Positions 17,187-26,988 of a stretch of 64,000 nt of DNA are shown piece by piece. The DNA lies in NCBI GenBank assembly GCA_001724025.1, contig MEDJ01000024.1, forward strand, positions 26,225-90,224, read 5' to 3'. Under the pieces are notes generated by a model, which was not told the origin of the DNA, did not search any database, and worked only from the letters and a program-made list of their open reading frames with translations. Position 1 is the first letter of the stretch, and every line of letters begins with the position of its first letter. The stretch comes from Acidobacteria bacterium SCN 69-37 (lineage in GTDB: Bacteria > Acidobacteriota > Vicinamibacteria > Vicinamibacterales > SCN-69-37). A program made the position numbers and the translations under genes.

Positions 17187-18626
17187 ATGTCGCCCATGAC
17201 CGTGTCGCCCGCTCCTGCTTCTGCTCCTGCCTCGACGAAAGCCGTCTACGCGCGTGTCTGGCGCTGGCACTTCTACGCGGGAATCTACGTCGCCCCGTTC
17301 CTGATCGTGCTGGCGCTGACGGGCCTCGTCATGCTCTGCGCCGGACCGATCGACGATCGTCTCTACGCCGATCGCCTGTTCGTCCCGGCCCCGGGACCGG
17401 CCACCGTGTCACTGGACGCGCAGATCGCGGCAGTCGCGGCGCGGTTCCCCGACCGCACCGTCACGCAAGTGCGTCCGGGCTTCGATCCGTCACGGTCCAC
17501 GCAGATCCTCACGACCGAGGGGGATGACGTCGTGGCCGTGTATGTCGATCCGACGTCGGGCCTGGTGCTCGGCGAGATCGCCGACGCGCGTCGTCCGACC
17601 ATGCTCGCCAGGCGCCTGCACGGAACCCTGTTCGCCGGGCAGGTCGGCGACTGGCTGATCGAGATTGCCGCAGGCCTCGGTGTCGTCCTGATCGTCAGCG
17701 GCCTCTACCTGTGGTGGCCGCGGCAGACCGGATGGGGACGGGCGTTCGCGATCCGCCGGCGCCCCAGGCGCGTCTGCGTCCGCGACGCTCACAAGCTGGT
17801 TGGACTCCTCGCTGCGCCGGCTCTGCTCGTCTATCTGCTCACCGGACTGGCGTGGACCGACGTGTGGGGCGGCCGGTTCACCCAGGCGTGGAGCACGCTT
17901 CCCGGCACGCCCGCGTCGGCCGATCAGATCGACGAGGGCCCGACGCACGGCCGGATCCTCAACCGCCCGGGCCGCCTGGAGGCGCCGTGGGGCCTCGAAC
18001 AGACGCCGATGCCGCTCTCCGTCGTGGCGCGCCAGCATGGCGGCCACGAGGGCCACGCCGATCACGGCATGGCGGCCTCACCGGCGATTACCGCCGACCA
18101 GGCGGTGGCTGCCGCACGCGCGCAGGGCATCCGCGATCGCTTCGTCGTCCGGCCCCCTGCGGGTCCGCGTGGCGTCTGGACGGTGAGTGCGACGGGGATG
18201 ACCGGCGTGATTGCCGATCCGCGAGACGAGATCACCGTCCACGTCGATCAGTACACCGGCGATATCCGCGGCGTCGTGACCTGGAACGACTACAGCCTGC
18301 CCGCCAGGGGCATGGCCTTCGGGGTCCCGCTGCATCAGGGATCGTTCGGCACCTGGAACCTGATGGTCGCCGGATCGATCTGCGTGGCGATTCTCGGGCT
18401 GTCGGTCACCGGCGTCCTCGCGTGGTGGTGGCGGCGTCCGTCCGGGGCGCGTCGGCTCGTGGCGCCGCCGCTGCCCGCCGGCGCAGGCGCACCGCGCGTG
18501 GCGATCGTCACGGCCGTAGTCGTGGGCCTGCTCTTTCCGCTGGTCGGACTGACCTTCGTCGTCGTCGGCCTCGTCGACGCGTTCGTGCTCCGGCGGATTC
18601 CGGCGCTTCGAGCCGCCTTCGACTAG
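17187..18626 (+). CDS. PepSY-associated transmembrane protein
   Basis: A 479-residue inner-membrane protein of the PepSY_TM family. Helix 1 (FYAGIYVAPFLIVLALTGLV) and later helices near residues 155-180, 205-230, 385-410 and 440-465 frame two periplasmic PepSY segments. Conserved histidines occur in WRWHFYAG, LARRLHGTLF and VRDAHKLVG, as in members thought to bind haem and reduce ferric siderophores. Such proteins often accompany TonB receptors. The start chosen is MSPMTVSPAP; the upstream extension is promoter DNA. It is followed by a receptor gene in the same direction. Confidence 0.83.
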   Translation: MSPMTVSPAPASAPASTKAVYARVWRWHFYAGIYVAPFLIVLALTGLVMLCAGPIDDRLYADRLFVPAPGPATVSLDAQIAAVAARFPDRTVTQVRPGFDPSRSTQILTTEGDDVVAVYVDPTSGLVLGEIADARRPTMLARRLHGTLFAGQVGDWLIEIAAGLGVVLIVSGLYLWWPRQTGWGRAFAIRRRPRRVCVRDAHKLVGLLAAPALLVYLLTGLAWTDVWGGRFTQAWSTLPGTPASADQIDEGPTHGRILNRPGRLEAPWGLEQTPMPLSVVARQHGGHEGHADHGMAASPAITADQAVAAARAQGIRDRFVVRPPAGPRGVWTVSATGMTGVIADPRDEITVHVDQYTGDIRGVVTWNDYSLPARGMAFGVPLHQGSFGTWNLMVAGSICVAILGLSVTGVLAWWWRRPSGARRLVAPPLPAGAGAPRVAIVTAVVVGLLFPLVGLTFVVVGLVDAFVLRRIPALRAAFD

Positions 18627-18856
18627 TGTCCTGACCGATCCCGGGCCGGGATCGCACGAGTCGCTTCCCATCCATCAACGGAAATCGACCAGTCGCCAGA
18701 CCGCAGCGGCCACCGATCGGATCGACGACGACGTCACGCACGGCGATCGCGGGACTCTGCGTCCTGCCCGCCACGACGACGGCTCAGACGCCCGCAGGTA
18801 CCACAACCTCGCCGCCGGCGCCGGACGCGCCGGCCGACGAGACCGCCCCGCTGCAG

Positions 18857-21016
18857 TTGCGCGAGGACGTCGAGGTGACGGCCGCGCGGAGTGCCGTGTC
18901 ATCCGACCAATCACCCGCTTCGTCATCGGTCGTCACGCGGACGGACATCGAACGGCGCGGCACGCGCGTGCTCGACCAGGTGATCGCGACGAGCCCGGGC
19001 GTCAGTGCCTATCGCACGCGCGGCATGCAGGACAACGAAACAGGGATCGGCCTGCGCGGCTTCAGCGGACGCGGTACGGGCCAGTCGCGCGTCCTCGTGC
19101 TGTTCGACGGTCAGCCGATGAACAACGGCTACACGGGCGCCGTCGACTGGTCGAGCGTCCCCGTCAGCGAGGTCGATCGCGTCGAGGTCGTACGCGGGCC
19201 GTTCTCCGCGCTCTACGGCGGCAACGCCATGGGCGGCGTCGTCAACGTCATCACGCGGCCCGTGGATCGGCGATCGGCCGAGGTGTTCGGCCAGTACGGG
19301 TCGCAGGGCACCGGCACGTTCGTCGGCCGCTACGCCGATCGCCTCGGCCGGACCGGCTTCTCGGTCGGCTACGAGTACAGCGGGACCGACGGCTACGAGA
19401 CGCAGGAAGTGCTGCGTCCCGCCACGGCGGGCTCGCCGACAGGCGGCACGCCCGTCACCGGCGTCACGCGCTTTGCGACCTCGACCGGGGGCATCAACTA
19501 CGGCGTCGGGTTCCGCGGCGACAACTGGTACCGACGGCATGCCGTACGCGCGCGCGTCGAGCAGACATTTGCCGATCGCACGGTGGGTTCGTTCCAGTAC
19601 ATCCGCCAGACGTCGACGCAGGGGTTTGCGCCGTACCGGAGCACGCTGCGGTCCGCCGACGGGCAGACGATCGACAACGGCGCCGTGGTCTTCCAGGATC
19701 CGGAGGCCGGCGATGCGTGGATGCGGCTGACCGTCACGCCGACGAACTACCTGGGTCTGCCCGGCGGCCGCGACGCGAACATGTTCCAGGCACAACTGCT
19801 GCACACGACGGCCGGCGATGGCCTGCTGCGCGTGCAGGCCGGGGCCTTCGACACGCCACGCGACTGGTATGCGAGCCCGGGCGCGAGCGCCACGCTCTCC
19901 GGCGGCGCGGGCAGCCAGACGATTCAGGACAACCGCTCGCTGTACGGCAACGTGCAGTGGTCGGCGGTGCGCCGTCGCCACGCGATCACGCTCGGCACCG
20001 ACACGCGCCGCGACACCGGGCGCATCGAGGCCTGGACCACCGACGACTACCTGGGGGGCGATCCATTCCTCAGCCGCAGTACCTCGGCCGCCGGTGCGAC
20101 GTTCACGCAGGGCCTCTACGTGCAGGATCAGTTCGCCGCCGGCGACGCGCTGCAGATCACGGCCGGCGCACGCTACGACTACTGGCGCGCGTTCGATGGC
20201 GAGACACAGACGGTCGCCGACACGCCGCCCGCGCCGTTCGACAGCCGATCGACGTCGGCGGTCACCGGCAAGATCGCCGCGGTCTACAGGGCCGCGGACG
20301 ATACGATTCTCCGCGCGAGCGTCGGCACGTCGTTCCGTCCACCATCGGTCTTCGAGCTGTACCGCGACACGCGACTGTCGACGAGCCTGCTGCTCGGCAA
20401 TCCGGACGTCGATCCCGAGCGGCTCACGAGCTGGGAGGCCGCGGTCCGCCAGCGCATGGGCCGTGCCGTCACCCTCGATGCGACGTACTACGACAGCCGC
20501 GTGCGCGACCTGATCTACAGGGCCACGGACCTCGACTACGACCCGACGGGCGCCACGCGGCGCCTGCTGAACGCCGGCGAAGGCCGGTTGCGCGGGCTGG
20601 AACTGGGCGTGGCGTGGCGTCCGGCCACGTGGCTCACGATTGCGCCGTCCTACACGTTCAGCGATGCGGTGATCACACGCAACGACGCGGTGCCCACCAC
20701 CGTCGGCATGCGCCTGCCGTTCGTTCCGCGCCACACGGCAAGCGCCACGGCGGCCGGGACCTGGCGCGCCCTGACGCTGAGCGGGTCGCTCCGCTACCAG
20801 TCGGACGTGTATTCCACCGACACGAACACCGACATCGTCGATGGCGTGCCGGGCAGCTACAACGCATTCACCGAGCTCGATGCGTCGGCCGGCTGGCGCC
20901 TGACCGATCGCGTCTCGCTGCAGTTGTCTGTCGAGAATCTGCTCGACGAGCAGTACTACATGTTCTACAGGAATCCCGGACGGCTCGTCCTGGCCGGCGT
21001 GCGGCTGCGCTACTGA
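18857..21016 (+). CDS. TonB-dependent receptor, haem/siderophore type (start uncertain)
   Basis: At least 719 residues: plug domain (TRTDIERRGTRVLDQVIATS, then FSALYGGNAMGGVVNVITRP) and barrel ending RLVLAGVRLRY. The frame is open upstream to 18635 and encodes a signal-peptide-like stretch TAIAGLCVLPATTTAQ at about 18740-18787. There is no ATG, GTG or TTG in frame before TTG 18857, which lies past that signal. Either an unusual start or a small frameshift exists near 18640-18740. The next gene overlaps its stop by one base. It is probably the receptor of the ExbB-DUF2149-CobN operon. Confidence 0.85.
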   Translation: MREDVEVTAARSAVSSDQSPASSSVVTRTDIERRGTRVLDQVIATSPGVSAYRTRGMQDNETGIGLRGFSGRGTGQSRVLVLFDGQPMNNGYTGAVDWSSVPVSEVDRVEVVRGPFSALYGGNAMGGVVNVITRPVDRRSAEVFGQYGSQGTGTFVGRYADRLGRTGFSVGYEYSGTDGYETQEVLRPATAGSPTGGTPVTGVTRFATSTGGINYGVGFRGDNWYRRHAVRARVEQTFADRTVGSFQYIRQTSTQGFAPYRSTLRSADGQTIDNGAVVFQDPEAGDAWMRLTVTPTNYLGLPGGRDANMFQAQLLHTTAGDGLLRVQAGAFDTPRDWYASPGASATLSGGAGSQTIQDNRSLYGNVQWSAVRRRHAITLGTDTRRDTGRIEAWTTDDYLGGDPFLSRSTSAAGATFTQGLYVQDQFAAGDALQITAGARYDYWRAFDGETQTVADTPPAPFDSRSTSAVTGKIAAVYRAADDTILRASVGTSFRPPSVFELYRDTRLSTSLLLGNPDVDPERLTSWEAAVRQRMGRAVTLDATYYDSRVRDLIYRATDLDYDPTGATRRLLNAGEGRLRGLELGVAWRPATWLTIAPSYTFSDAVITRNDAVPTTVGMRLPFVPRHTASATAAGTWRALTLSGSLRYQSDVYSTDTNTDIVDGVPGSYNAFTELDASAGWRLTDRVSLQLSVENLLDEQYYMFYRNPGRLVLAGVRLRY

Positions 21017-21573
21017 TGAGCGCCGCCGATCATCTCCGCGACGTCCTGCACCTGGTCTCGGGTGCGCTCGTCTGGCCGGTGCTCGCCGGCCTGCTGCTGC
21101 TCGCCGCCCTGATCCTCGTGGCCCTCGGGTCGGTCCTGCGGCAGGCGTGGGATCGTGCCCGCGGGCGACTGACCGATCTCGATCGCGACAGGGCCGAGGT
21201 CGACGCCGCCGCCTCGGAGCCGGCCGGCGATCGCGACATCGCCATCGAGGCCGCGCTGCAGGCGGCCGAACGGCGCCGCTGGCGCGAGGTCACGCGCGTG
21301 CGGCTCGCCGTCCGCCTGGGGCCTGCGCTGGGATTGATGGGCACGCTGATCCCGATGGCCCACGCACTGCAGGGCCTGGCCGACGGCAACCTGCCCGCAC
21401 TCGCGAGCCACATGGTCACGGCCTTCGCCGCCACGGTCGTGGGCCTGGCCATCAGCGTAATCGCGTTCGTCCTCGCGGCCGTCAGGGACGGCTGGGTGCG
21501 ACGCGATCTCGAGGTCCTCACCTTCCACGCCGAACGGGTGGCACGACGGGCCGCCGGGGAGATGCATCCATGA
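21016..21573 (+). CDS. MotA/TolQ/ExbB proton-channel family protein
   Basis: A 185-residue three-helix membrane protein. Helix 1 (WPVLAGLLLLAALILVALGS) lies near residues 19-39. The TolQ/ExbB core (RLAVRLGPALGLMGTLIPMA) and final helix (MVTAFAATVVGLAISVIAFV) follow. The G-L-x-G-T-L-x-P motif is the channel signature. It should convert proton motive force into work for the attached system. ATG overlaps the receptor stop, and its stop overlaps the DUF2149 start. In Bacteroidota hmu haem loci a similar channel protein accompanies HmuS. Confidence 0.9.
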   Translation: MSAADHLRDVLHLVSGALVWPVLAGLLLLAALILVALGSVLRQAWDRARGRLTDLDRDRAEVDAAASEPAGDRDIAIEAALQAAERRRWREVTRVRLAVRLGPALGLMGTLIPMAHALQGLADGNLPALASHMVTAFAATVVGLAISVIAFVLAAVRDGWVRRDLEVLTFHAERVARRAAGEMHP

Positions 21574-21947
21574 CGAGGTCCGGCCCTCTCCGGTTCGCCG
21601 CGCGTCGCCGATCGCACGACGCCGCAGGCGGCGATCACGACGACGACCCGATTGCCGGGATCGCGAATCTCTTCGACGTGAGCGTGGCGTTCATCGTGGC
21701 GCTGCTGATTGCGCTGTTCAGCCTGTTTTCCGCGGGATCGATGCTCGATCCCGCGTCGCACGTCACGCTCGTCACGCAGATCGACGACGGGACGATGGAG
21801 ATCATCACGAAGAAGGGCCCCGAGATCACCGTGCAGCGCGTGACCGACACGTCGCTCAGCGGCGAGGGCGTCCGCCTCGGCACGGCCTACCGGCTCTCGA
21901 CGGGCCAGGTCGTGTACGTGCCCGAGGGCGAGGAGCCACCGCAATGA
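21570..21947 (+). CDS. DUF2149 family membrane protein
   Basis: A 125-residue protein with one helix near residues 35-55 (FDVSVAFIVALLIALFSLFS) preceded by DPIAGIANLFD, the DUF2149 hallmark. A conserved extracytoplasmic tail (EIITKKGPEITVQRVTDTSL, then RLGTAYRLSTGQVVYVP) follows. DUF2149 genes recur beside MotA/ExbB channels and CobN-like genes in bacteria and methanogens. It is plausibly the ExbD-like partner of the channel. Start and stop overlap both neighbours by four bases. Confidence 0.85.
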   Translation: MTRSGPLRFAARRRSHDAAGGDHDDDPIAGIANLFDVSVAFIVALLIALFSLFSAGSMLDPASHVTLVTQIDDGTMEIITKKGPEITVQRVTDTSLSGEGVRLGTAYRLSTGQVVYVPEGEEPPQ

Positions 21948-24900
21948 CGTGCGCGGCTCGATGGATCGCTGTCGTGGTGGCGATCACCCTGGCGGCATCG
22001 ATGACGAGGGCGTGGGCGCAGGCGCCCCCGGTCCGCATCGCGGTGATCTACGGCGGAGGCGAGACCACCGGACCGATCGAAGTGCGGCGCGCGGCGCCGG
22101 CCGGTGTCGATCTGACGGTGTTCGCGCCGGGAACCGGTGGCGAGACACTCGAAGCGGAGACGCCACTCGACGCATTCGACCTGATCTTCGTCGACGGGTC
22201 GGCGCCCGCGGCCCGGGCGCAGGCGTCACGCATCGCGGCGATGGCCGATCGCGTGCCCGTCGTGGTCGTGCTGCCGTCCGAGGCGGGCCTCACCGGAACG
22301 GTCGACCTGCGTGCGCACCCGTGGATCGAGGCCTACTGGGCCCAGCCGTCGCAGGACAACTACGCCGGACTGCTGCGCTACCTGACCGACCGCGTGCTGG
22401 GACGCGGCGATGGCAGCGAGCCGCCGGCGCCCGTGATCTATCCCGCGTGGGGGTTCTATCACCCGGCGGCACCGGCGCTGGCCGGATCGCTCGACGCCTA
22501 TCTCTCCTGGTACCGCGGCCGGCGTGATGGCCACGCGTACGACCCCAACGCGCTCACCGTCGGCATCTCGGTGCACATGGTGCCGTACCTGCAGCACAAC
22601 GTCGCCCACATCGCTGCGCTGGTCGAGGCCATCGAAGCGCGCGGCCAGAACGCGATCGTGCTGGCCGCACCGAGCAGCCCGCCGATCAGCGCCGCCTTTG
22701 CACCGAACGGGCTCCCCGTCATCGACGTGCTGCTGTTCACCGGGGAACGCCTGCACCAGCGGGATCGCGAGGCCGGCCTCGCCGGGGCGCGCGCGCTCGG
22801 CGTACCGATCCTGAGCACGCTGAACCAGCACGGCGTCGACGCGTCGGGGTTCGCGGACCTGGCGCACGGCCTCCAGCCGGCGCTGATGCCGATCGTCCTC
22901 AACGCGGAACGCGACGGCCTGTTCGAGCCAATCGTCGTCTCGGCCCGCGGTCCGGCGCGCGACGGCCGGACGTTCATCGAGTCGCTGCCGGCGCAGGTGG
23001 CGTGGCGCGTGGATCGCGCGCTGGCGTGGGCGCGCCTGCACAGGGCCGCCAATCGCGAGAAACGCGTGGTCTTCACGTTCTGGAGCGAGGGAGGCGGACG
23101 CGCGAACGCGGGCGGCGATCCCGACGACTTCCTCGACGTGCCGGCCAGCCTGCTGCGCGTCCTCGAGGCCATGCGCGCCCGCGGCTACGACGTGGGCGCC
23201 GATCCGCTCCCGGACCGCGACACGCTGGTCCGGCGCATGGCCGACGACGCGTCGAACGTCGGCAACTGGGCGCCGGCCGAACTGGCGCGACGGGTCGAAG
23301 CGGGACAGGTCGCGCTCGTGCCCGAAGCGCAGTATCTCGCGTGGTTCGAGCGGCTGCCCGGGGCCCAGCGCGACGAGATCGTCGAGATGTGGGGCCCGCC
23401 GCCCGGTGACGTCATGGTCCACACGGACGCACACGGCCAGCGGTTCCTCGTCATTCCCCGTCTCGTCTTCGGCCACGTCATCGTGGCCGCGCACCCGGAC
23501 TGGGGACTCCAGCAGAACACGCGGGCGCTGATGGCGGCCGGCGCGCTGCCACCGCATCATCAGTACGTCGCCTTCTTCCTCTGGCTGCAGCGCGAGTGGC
23601 GCGCCGATGCGTGGGTGAGTTTCTTCTCCAACATCGTGCTCCAGCCCGGCAAGGGCGGCGGCCCCGACGCGGACGACTATGTGGCCCTGCTGCTGGGCAG
23701 CCTGCCGCACATCCATCCGGAGCGCCTTGGCAGCAACGGCGGCGTGGCGAACAAGCGCAAGGGCATGGCGCTCACGCCCGGCTGGTACAACATCGTGGTG
23801 CCGGCCGACGCGAGCGGCTCGCTGACCGATCTGCGCGGGCAGATCGCGCGCGACGCCACGCTCGACGACGGTCCGCTGCGCGAGGAAGCCGCCGCACGCC
23901 TGCGCCAGACGGTCGTGTCGACGGGTGTCGATCGCGCGCTCGATCTCGACGTCGACACCGCGCCCATCGATCTCGTCGTCAACCGCGCGATCGCGCATCT
24001 CGACGATCTGGAGCGCGCCCACATGCCGCTCGGGACCAAGGTACTGGGCGAGGCGCCGCAGGGCGAGGTGCTGGCCGACATGGTCGCCAGCATGATCGGC
24101 ACGGACCTGACGCGCGCGCTGGCCGCCCTCGACGTGGACGATCCGCCAGCCGCTGCCCGCCGGCTCGTGCGCGCGGTGCTCGTCGACGGGCTGACGCCGG
24201 AGCGCGCGCTCGCCGCAGAGCCCGGGCGATCGACGCCCGAGGCGCGCGAGGCGCTGGCCCACGCGTCCGACTACGCCGGGCGGCTGCGCGGCGCGCCCCG
24301 CGAGATCGACGCCCTACTCGAGGCCCTGGAGGGCCGCTGGATCGAACCGGGGCCGATGGAGAGTCCGCTGCAGCGTCCGGATGCCGTGCCGCCCGGGCGT
24401 GTGCTGTACGCGCTCGATGCCGCCGCCTATCCCACGCCCGAGGCCGAAGCGCTCGGCGCACGACAGGCGGATGCGCTCGTCGCGGCGCACAGGGCACGAC
24501 ACGACGGCGCGTGGCCCACGCGCATGGCGTTCGTGCTCTTCTCGGGCGAAGCCGCTCGATCGCACGGCACGACTGAAGCGCAGATCCTCCATCTGCTCGG
24601 TACGCGCGTGGTACGCAGCGATCGCGGCGACGTCACGGGGGTCGAACTCATTCCGCGCGAGACGCTCGGCCGCCCGCGTGTCGACGTCCTCGCGACGACC
24701 AGCGGCACGTACCGCGACAACTACGGCGCGCTCGTCGATCTCATCGCCGAGGCGACGCGACTCGCGGCCGCCAGTCCCGAAGCCGACAACCCGATCTCGG
24801 CCGCCACGCGCGAGACCGCCGAGGCGCTCGTGGCCTCGGGTGAGACCACGACGCGCGCCGGGCAACTGGCCACGGCCCGGGTATTCGCGCCGGCGCCGGG

Positions 24901-25957
24901 CGCCTATTCCCCGGGCATCCAGTTCCTCGCGCGATCGGGCGATGCGCGCGGCGACGACACGCGCATGGCGGATCTGTTCACGAGCCGGATGAGTCACGCC
25001 TACGGCGGCGATCTCGCCGGCACGGCAGCCCGGTCCGTCTTCGAGCAGCAGCTGGCCGGCGTCGACGCCGCCACCCTGCCGCGCAGCAGCGAGGTCAACG
25101 GCATGCTCGATCAGCCGATGTCGGCCGGGTTCCTCGGCGGTCTCAATCTCGCGGCGCGGGCCATCACCGGCGATGACATCGACCTGTACGTGAGTCGGCT
25201 GCGCGAGGGCGACAACAGCACGATTCAGTCGGCCGCGAGCGCCATCCAGACGGAGCTCCGGTCGCGCTATCTCAACCCACGCTGGATCAGCGAAATGCAG
25301 GCGCACGGCTACGACGGCGCGCGCAACCTGATGTTCATGACCCATCATCTCGATCTGTGGTCCAGCACCGCGTCGAGAACCGTCTCGAGCGCGGACTGGG
25401 CCGACGTGAAGGCCGTGTACGTCGACGACAGACACGGACTCGGCCTCGACACGTTCTTCGACACCTACAATCCGCACGCGCAGCAGCTGCTGCTGGCCGA
25501 TCTGCTCGGCGCCGCGTCGCGCGGTTCCTGGAACGCCAGCGCGGCTGACGTGGCGCAGGTGGCCGCGCGGCTGGCCAGGAGCGCGAGCGACCACGGCGCC
25601 GCGTGCGAAGCCGCGCTCTGCCGCAACGAGGCGCTGACCACCCAGGTCGAGGCCGCGCTGGCCGACGTGCCCGGCGGCGCGGCCCTGGCTGCGGCGTACC
25701 GGTCGTCAATCGATCGCGCTCGCGTCGCGGCCCCCGCCGCCGCGACACCGGCCCCCACGGCCGCCGTCGCGTCCGGCTCGGCGCCGGTCCCCTCCCCAGC
25801 CGCGCCGCCGGTCATCACGGGCCGCGCGCTCGAAACGACGACGCACACGACGGGCGATGACAGGGCCGACAGCACGACGGGCCCGGGCGTACTGTGGGGC
25901 GTGGCAGGCGCGGCATTCGCCCTGCTGGCGTTCGGCTGGATCAGGCGGGCGGTTTAG
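21944..25957 (+). CDS. Secreted, membrane-anchored CobN-like chelatase (HmuS-like)
   Basis: A 1337-residue member of the CobN/BchH large-subunit family. Unlike cytosolic cobaltochelatase it has a signal peptide (RWIAVVVAITLAASMTRAWA) and a C-terminal helix (LWGVAGAAFALLAFGWIRRA) after an Ala/Pro-rich linker, so the catalytic body should face the periplasm. Family blocks include IFVDGS, NQHGVD, FWSEGGGRANAG, WGPPPGD, DWGLQQ, LPHIHPERLGSNGG, FARSG-like FLARSGDARGDDTRMADLFT and YNPHAQQLLLADLLGAASRG. No CobS/CobT ATPase partners are nearby. The gene set matches Bacteroidota haem uptake, where HmuS is reported to remove iron from haem. Confidence 0.85.
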   Translation: MTCAARWIAVVVAITLAASMTRAWAQAPPVRIAVIYGGGETTGPIEVRRAAPAGVDLTVFAPGTGGETLEAETPLDAFDLIFVDGSAPAARAQASRIAAMADRVPVVVVLPSEAGLTGTVDLRAHPWIEAYWAQPSQDNYAGLLRYLTDRVLGRGDGSEPPAPVIYPAWGFYHPAAPALAGSLDAYLSWYRGRRDGHAYDPNALTVGISVHMVPYLQHNVAHIAALVEAIEARGQNAIVLAAPSSPPISAAFAPNGLPVIDVLLFTGERLHQRDREAGLAGARALGVPILSTLNQHGVDASGFADLAHGLQPALMPIVLNAERDGLFEPIVVSARGPARDGRTFIESLPAQVAWRVDRALAWARLHRAANREKRVVFTFWSEGGGRANAGGDPDDFLDVPASLLRVLEAMRARGYDVGADPLPDRDTLVRRMADDASNVGNWAPAELARRVEAGQVALVPEAQYLAWFERLPGAQRDEIVEMWGPPPGDVMVHTDAHGQRFLVIPRLVFGHVIVAAHPDWGLQQNTRALMAAGALPPHHQYVAFFLWLQREWRADAWVSFFSNIVLQPGKGGGPDADDYVALLLGSLPHIHPERLGSNGGVANKRKGMALTPGWYNIVVPADASGSLTDLRGQIARDATLDDGPLREEAAARLRQTVVSTGVDRALDLDVDTAPIDLVVNRAIAHLDDLERAHMPLGTKVLGEAPQGEVLADMVASMIGTDLTRALAALDVDDPPAAARRLVRAVLVDGLTPERALAAEPGRSTPEAREALAHASDYAGRLRGAPREIDALLEALEGRWIEPGPMESPLQRPDAVPPGRVLYALDAAAYPTPEAEALGARQADALVAAHRARHDGAWPTRMAFVLFSGEAARSHGTTEAQILHLLGTRVVRSDRGDVTGVELIPRETLGRPRVDVLATTSGTYRDNYGALVDLIAEATRLAAASPEADNPISAATRETAEALVASGETTTRAGQLATARVFAPAPGAYSPGIQFLARSGDARGDDTRMADLFTSRMSHAYGGDLAGTAARSVFEQQLAGVDAATLPRSSEVNGMLDQPMSAGFLGGLNLAARAITGDDIDLYVSRLREGDNSTIQSAASAIQTELRSRYLNPRWISEMQAHGYDGARNLMFMTHHLDLWSSTASRTVSSADWADVKAVYVDDRHGLGLDTFFDTYNPHAQQLLLADLLGAASRGSWNASAADVAQVAARLARSASDHGAACEAALCRNEALTTQVEAALADVPGGAALAAAYRSSIDRARVAAPAAATPAPTAAVASGSAPVPSPAAPPVITGRALETTTHTTGDDRADSTTGPGVLWGVAGAAFALLAFGWIRRAV

Positions 25958-25998
25958 CTCGGCGGCACGGCGGCCGGCAGCGGGCAGCGGGCGGCGGG

Positions 25999-26898
25999 TT
26001 ACGGACGACTGCCGGGGGCGCCCTGGCGGGCCAGCTCGATGAAGGCGCGCAGGTAATCGGTGTCCAGGTCCGTGTCGCGCGCGCCGAGGAAGATTTGTTT
26101 GGCAATCCCGTGCGGACCGAGCCGCACGGGGACGACGTCCATCCTGTCGGCGTACTCCCGCGCCAGCCAGCGCGGCAGCGCCGCCACGCCGCGGCCGCTG
26201 GCCACCATCTGCAGCATGATGTCGGTCGTCTCAATCGTCTTGTGCTGCTTCGGCGTCACGCCGGCCGGCAGCAGGAACTGGCTGTAGATGTCGAGCCGAT
26301 CGGTGGACACGGGATAGGTGATGAGCACTTCCTGCGTCAGTTGCCGGGGCTTGACGTACCGCGCGCCGGCCAGCGGGTGCCGGCGCGGCACCACGAGCAC
26401 CTGCTCGTAGTCGAAGACCGGCTCGAAGTGGAGCCCGGGCTTGAACAACGGATCCGGGGTCACCAGCAGATCGATCTCGTAACCGAAGAGCGCGCCGATC
26501 CCGCCGAACTGGAACTTCTGCTTCACGTCCACGTCCACGTCCGGCCAGGCGGCCAGGTACGGCGCCACCACCTTCAGCAGCCACCGGTAACAGGGATGGC
26601 ATTCCATGCCGATGCGCAGCGTGCCGCGCTGACCCTGTGCGAACTGGCGCAACCGCTCTTCGGCCAGGTCGAGCTGCGGCAGCACGCGGTTGGCCACGGC
26701 CAGCAGGTACTCCCCGGCCTGGGTGAGGCGCAGGCTCCGGCCCTCCCGGAGCCAGATGTCGATGCCGAGCTGCTGCTCCAGCTTCTTCATGCCGTGGCTC
26801 AGCGCCGACTGCGTGACGTGCAGGACGTCGGCGGCTGCCGTCAGCGAGCCCTGCCTGTCGACTTCCCGGATGACGGCCAGGTGGATGCGCTCGATCAT
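25999..26898 (-). CDS. metR: LysR-family regulator, MetR-like
   Basis: A 299-residue LysR-type activator. The winged helix-turn-helix is at residues 1-60 (GSLTAAADVLHVTQSALSHG), and the effector domain follows. The sequence IGMECHPCYRWLLKVVAPYL is typical of MetR, which binds homocysteine and activates metE and metF. The B12-independent methionine synthase metE is encoded 0.9 kb away on the other strand with a MetR-like palindrome in front. The short upstream gap (90 bases) is shared with queH. The identification is strong by motif plus context. Confidence 0.88.
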   Translation of the reverse strand: MIERIHLAVIREVDRQGSLTAAADVLHVTQSALSHGMKKLEQQLGIDIWLREGRSLRLTQAGEYLLAVANRVLPQLDLAEERLRQFAQGQRGTLRIGMECHPCYRWLLKVVAPYLAAWPDVDVDVKQKFQFGGIGALFGYEIDLLVTPDPLFKPGLHFEPVFDYEQVLVVPRRHPLAGARYVKPRQLTQEVLITYPVSTDRLDIYSQFLLPAGVTPKQHKTIETTDIMLQMVASGRGVAALPRWLAREYADRMDVVPVRLGPHGIAKQIFLGARDTDLDTDYLRAFIELARQGAPGSRP

Positions 26899-26988
26899 GT
26901 CCGCTGACGATAGCGCATCGATGGACGCACCAGTCATCCGGGCACACGCCCGCGTGACGCCGGGCCGGTTCAGCGATAAGGTGAGAGG

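Noticed and set aside
21944-25957. Cobaltochelatase CobN for cobalamin synthesis
   Set aside because: It has an export signal and membrane anchor, and no CobS/CobT or corrin-ring genes adjoin; the neighbours fit haem uptake better.
25977-26000. GGCAGCGGGCAGCGGGC runs after stop codons as functional terminators
   Set aside because: Similar low-complexity runs occur at 49812 and 54224 but form no stable symmetric stem; kept only as a note.
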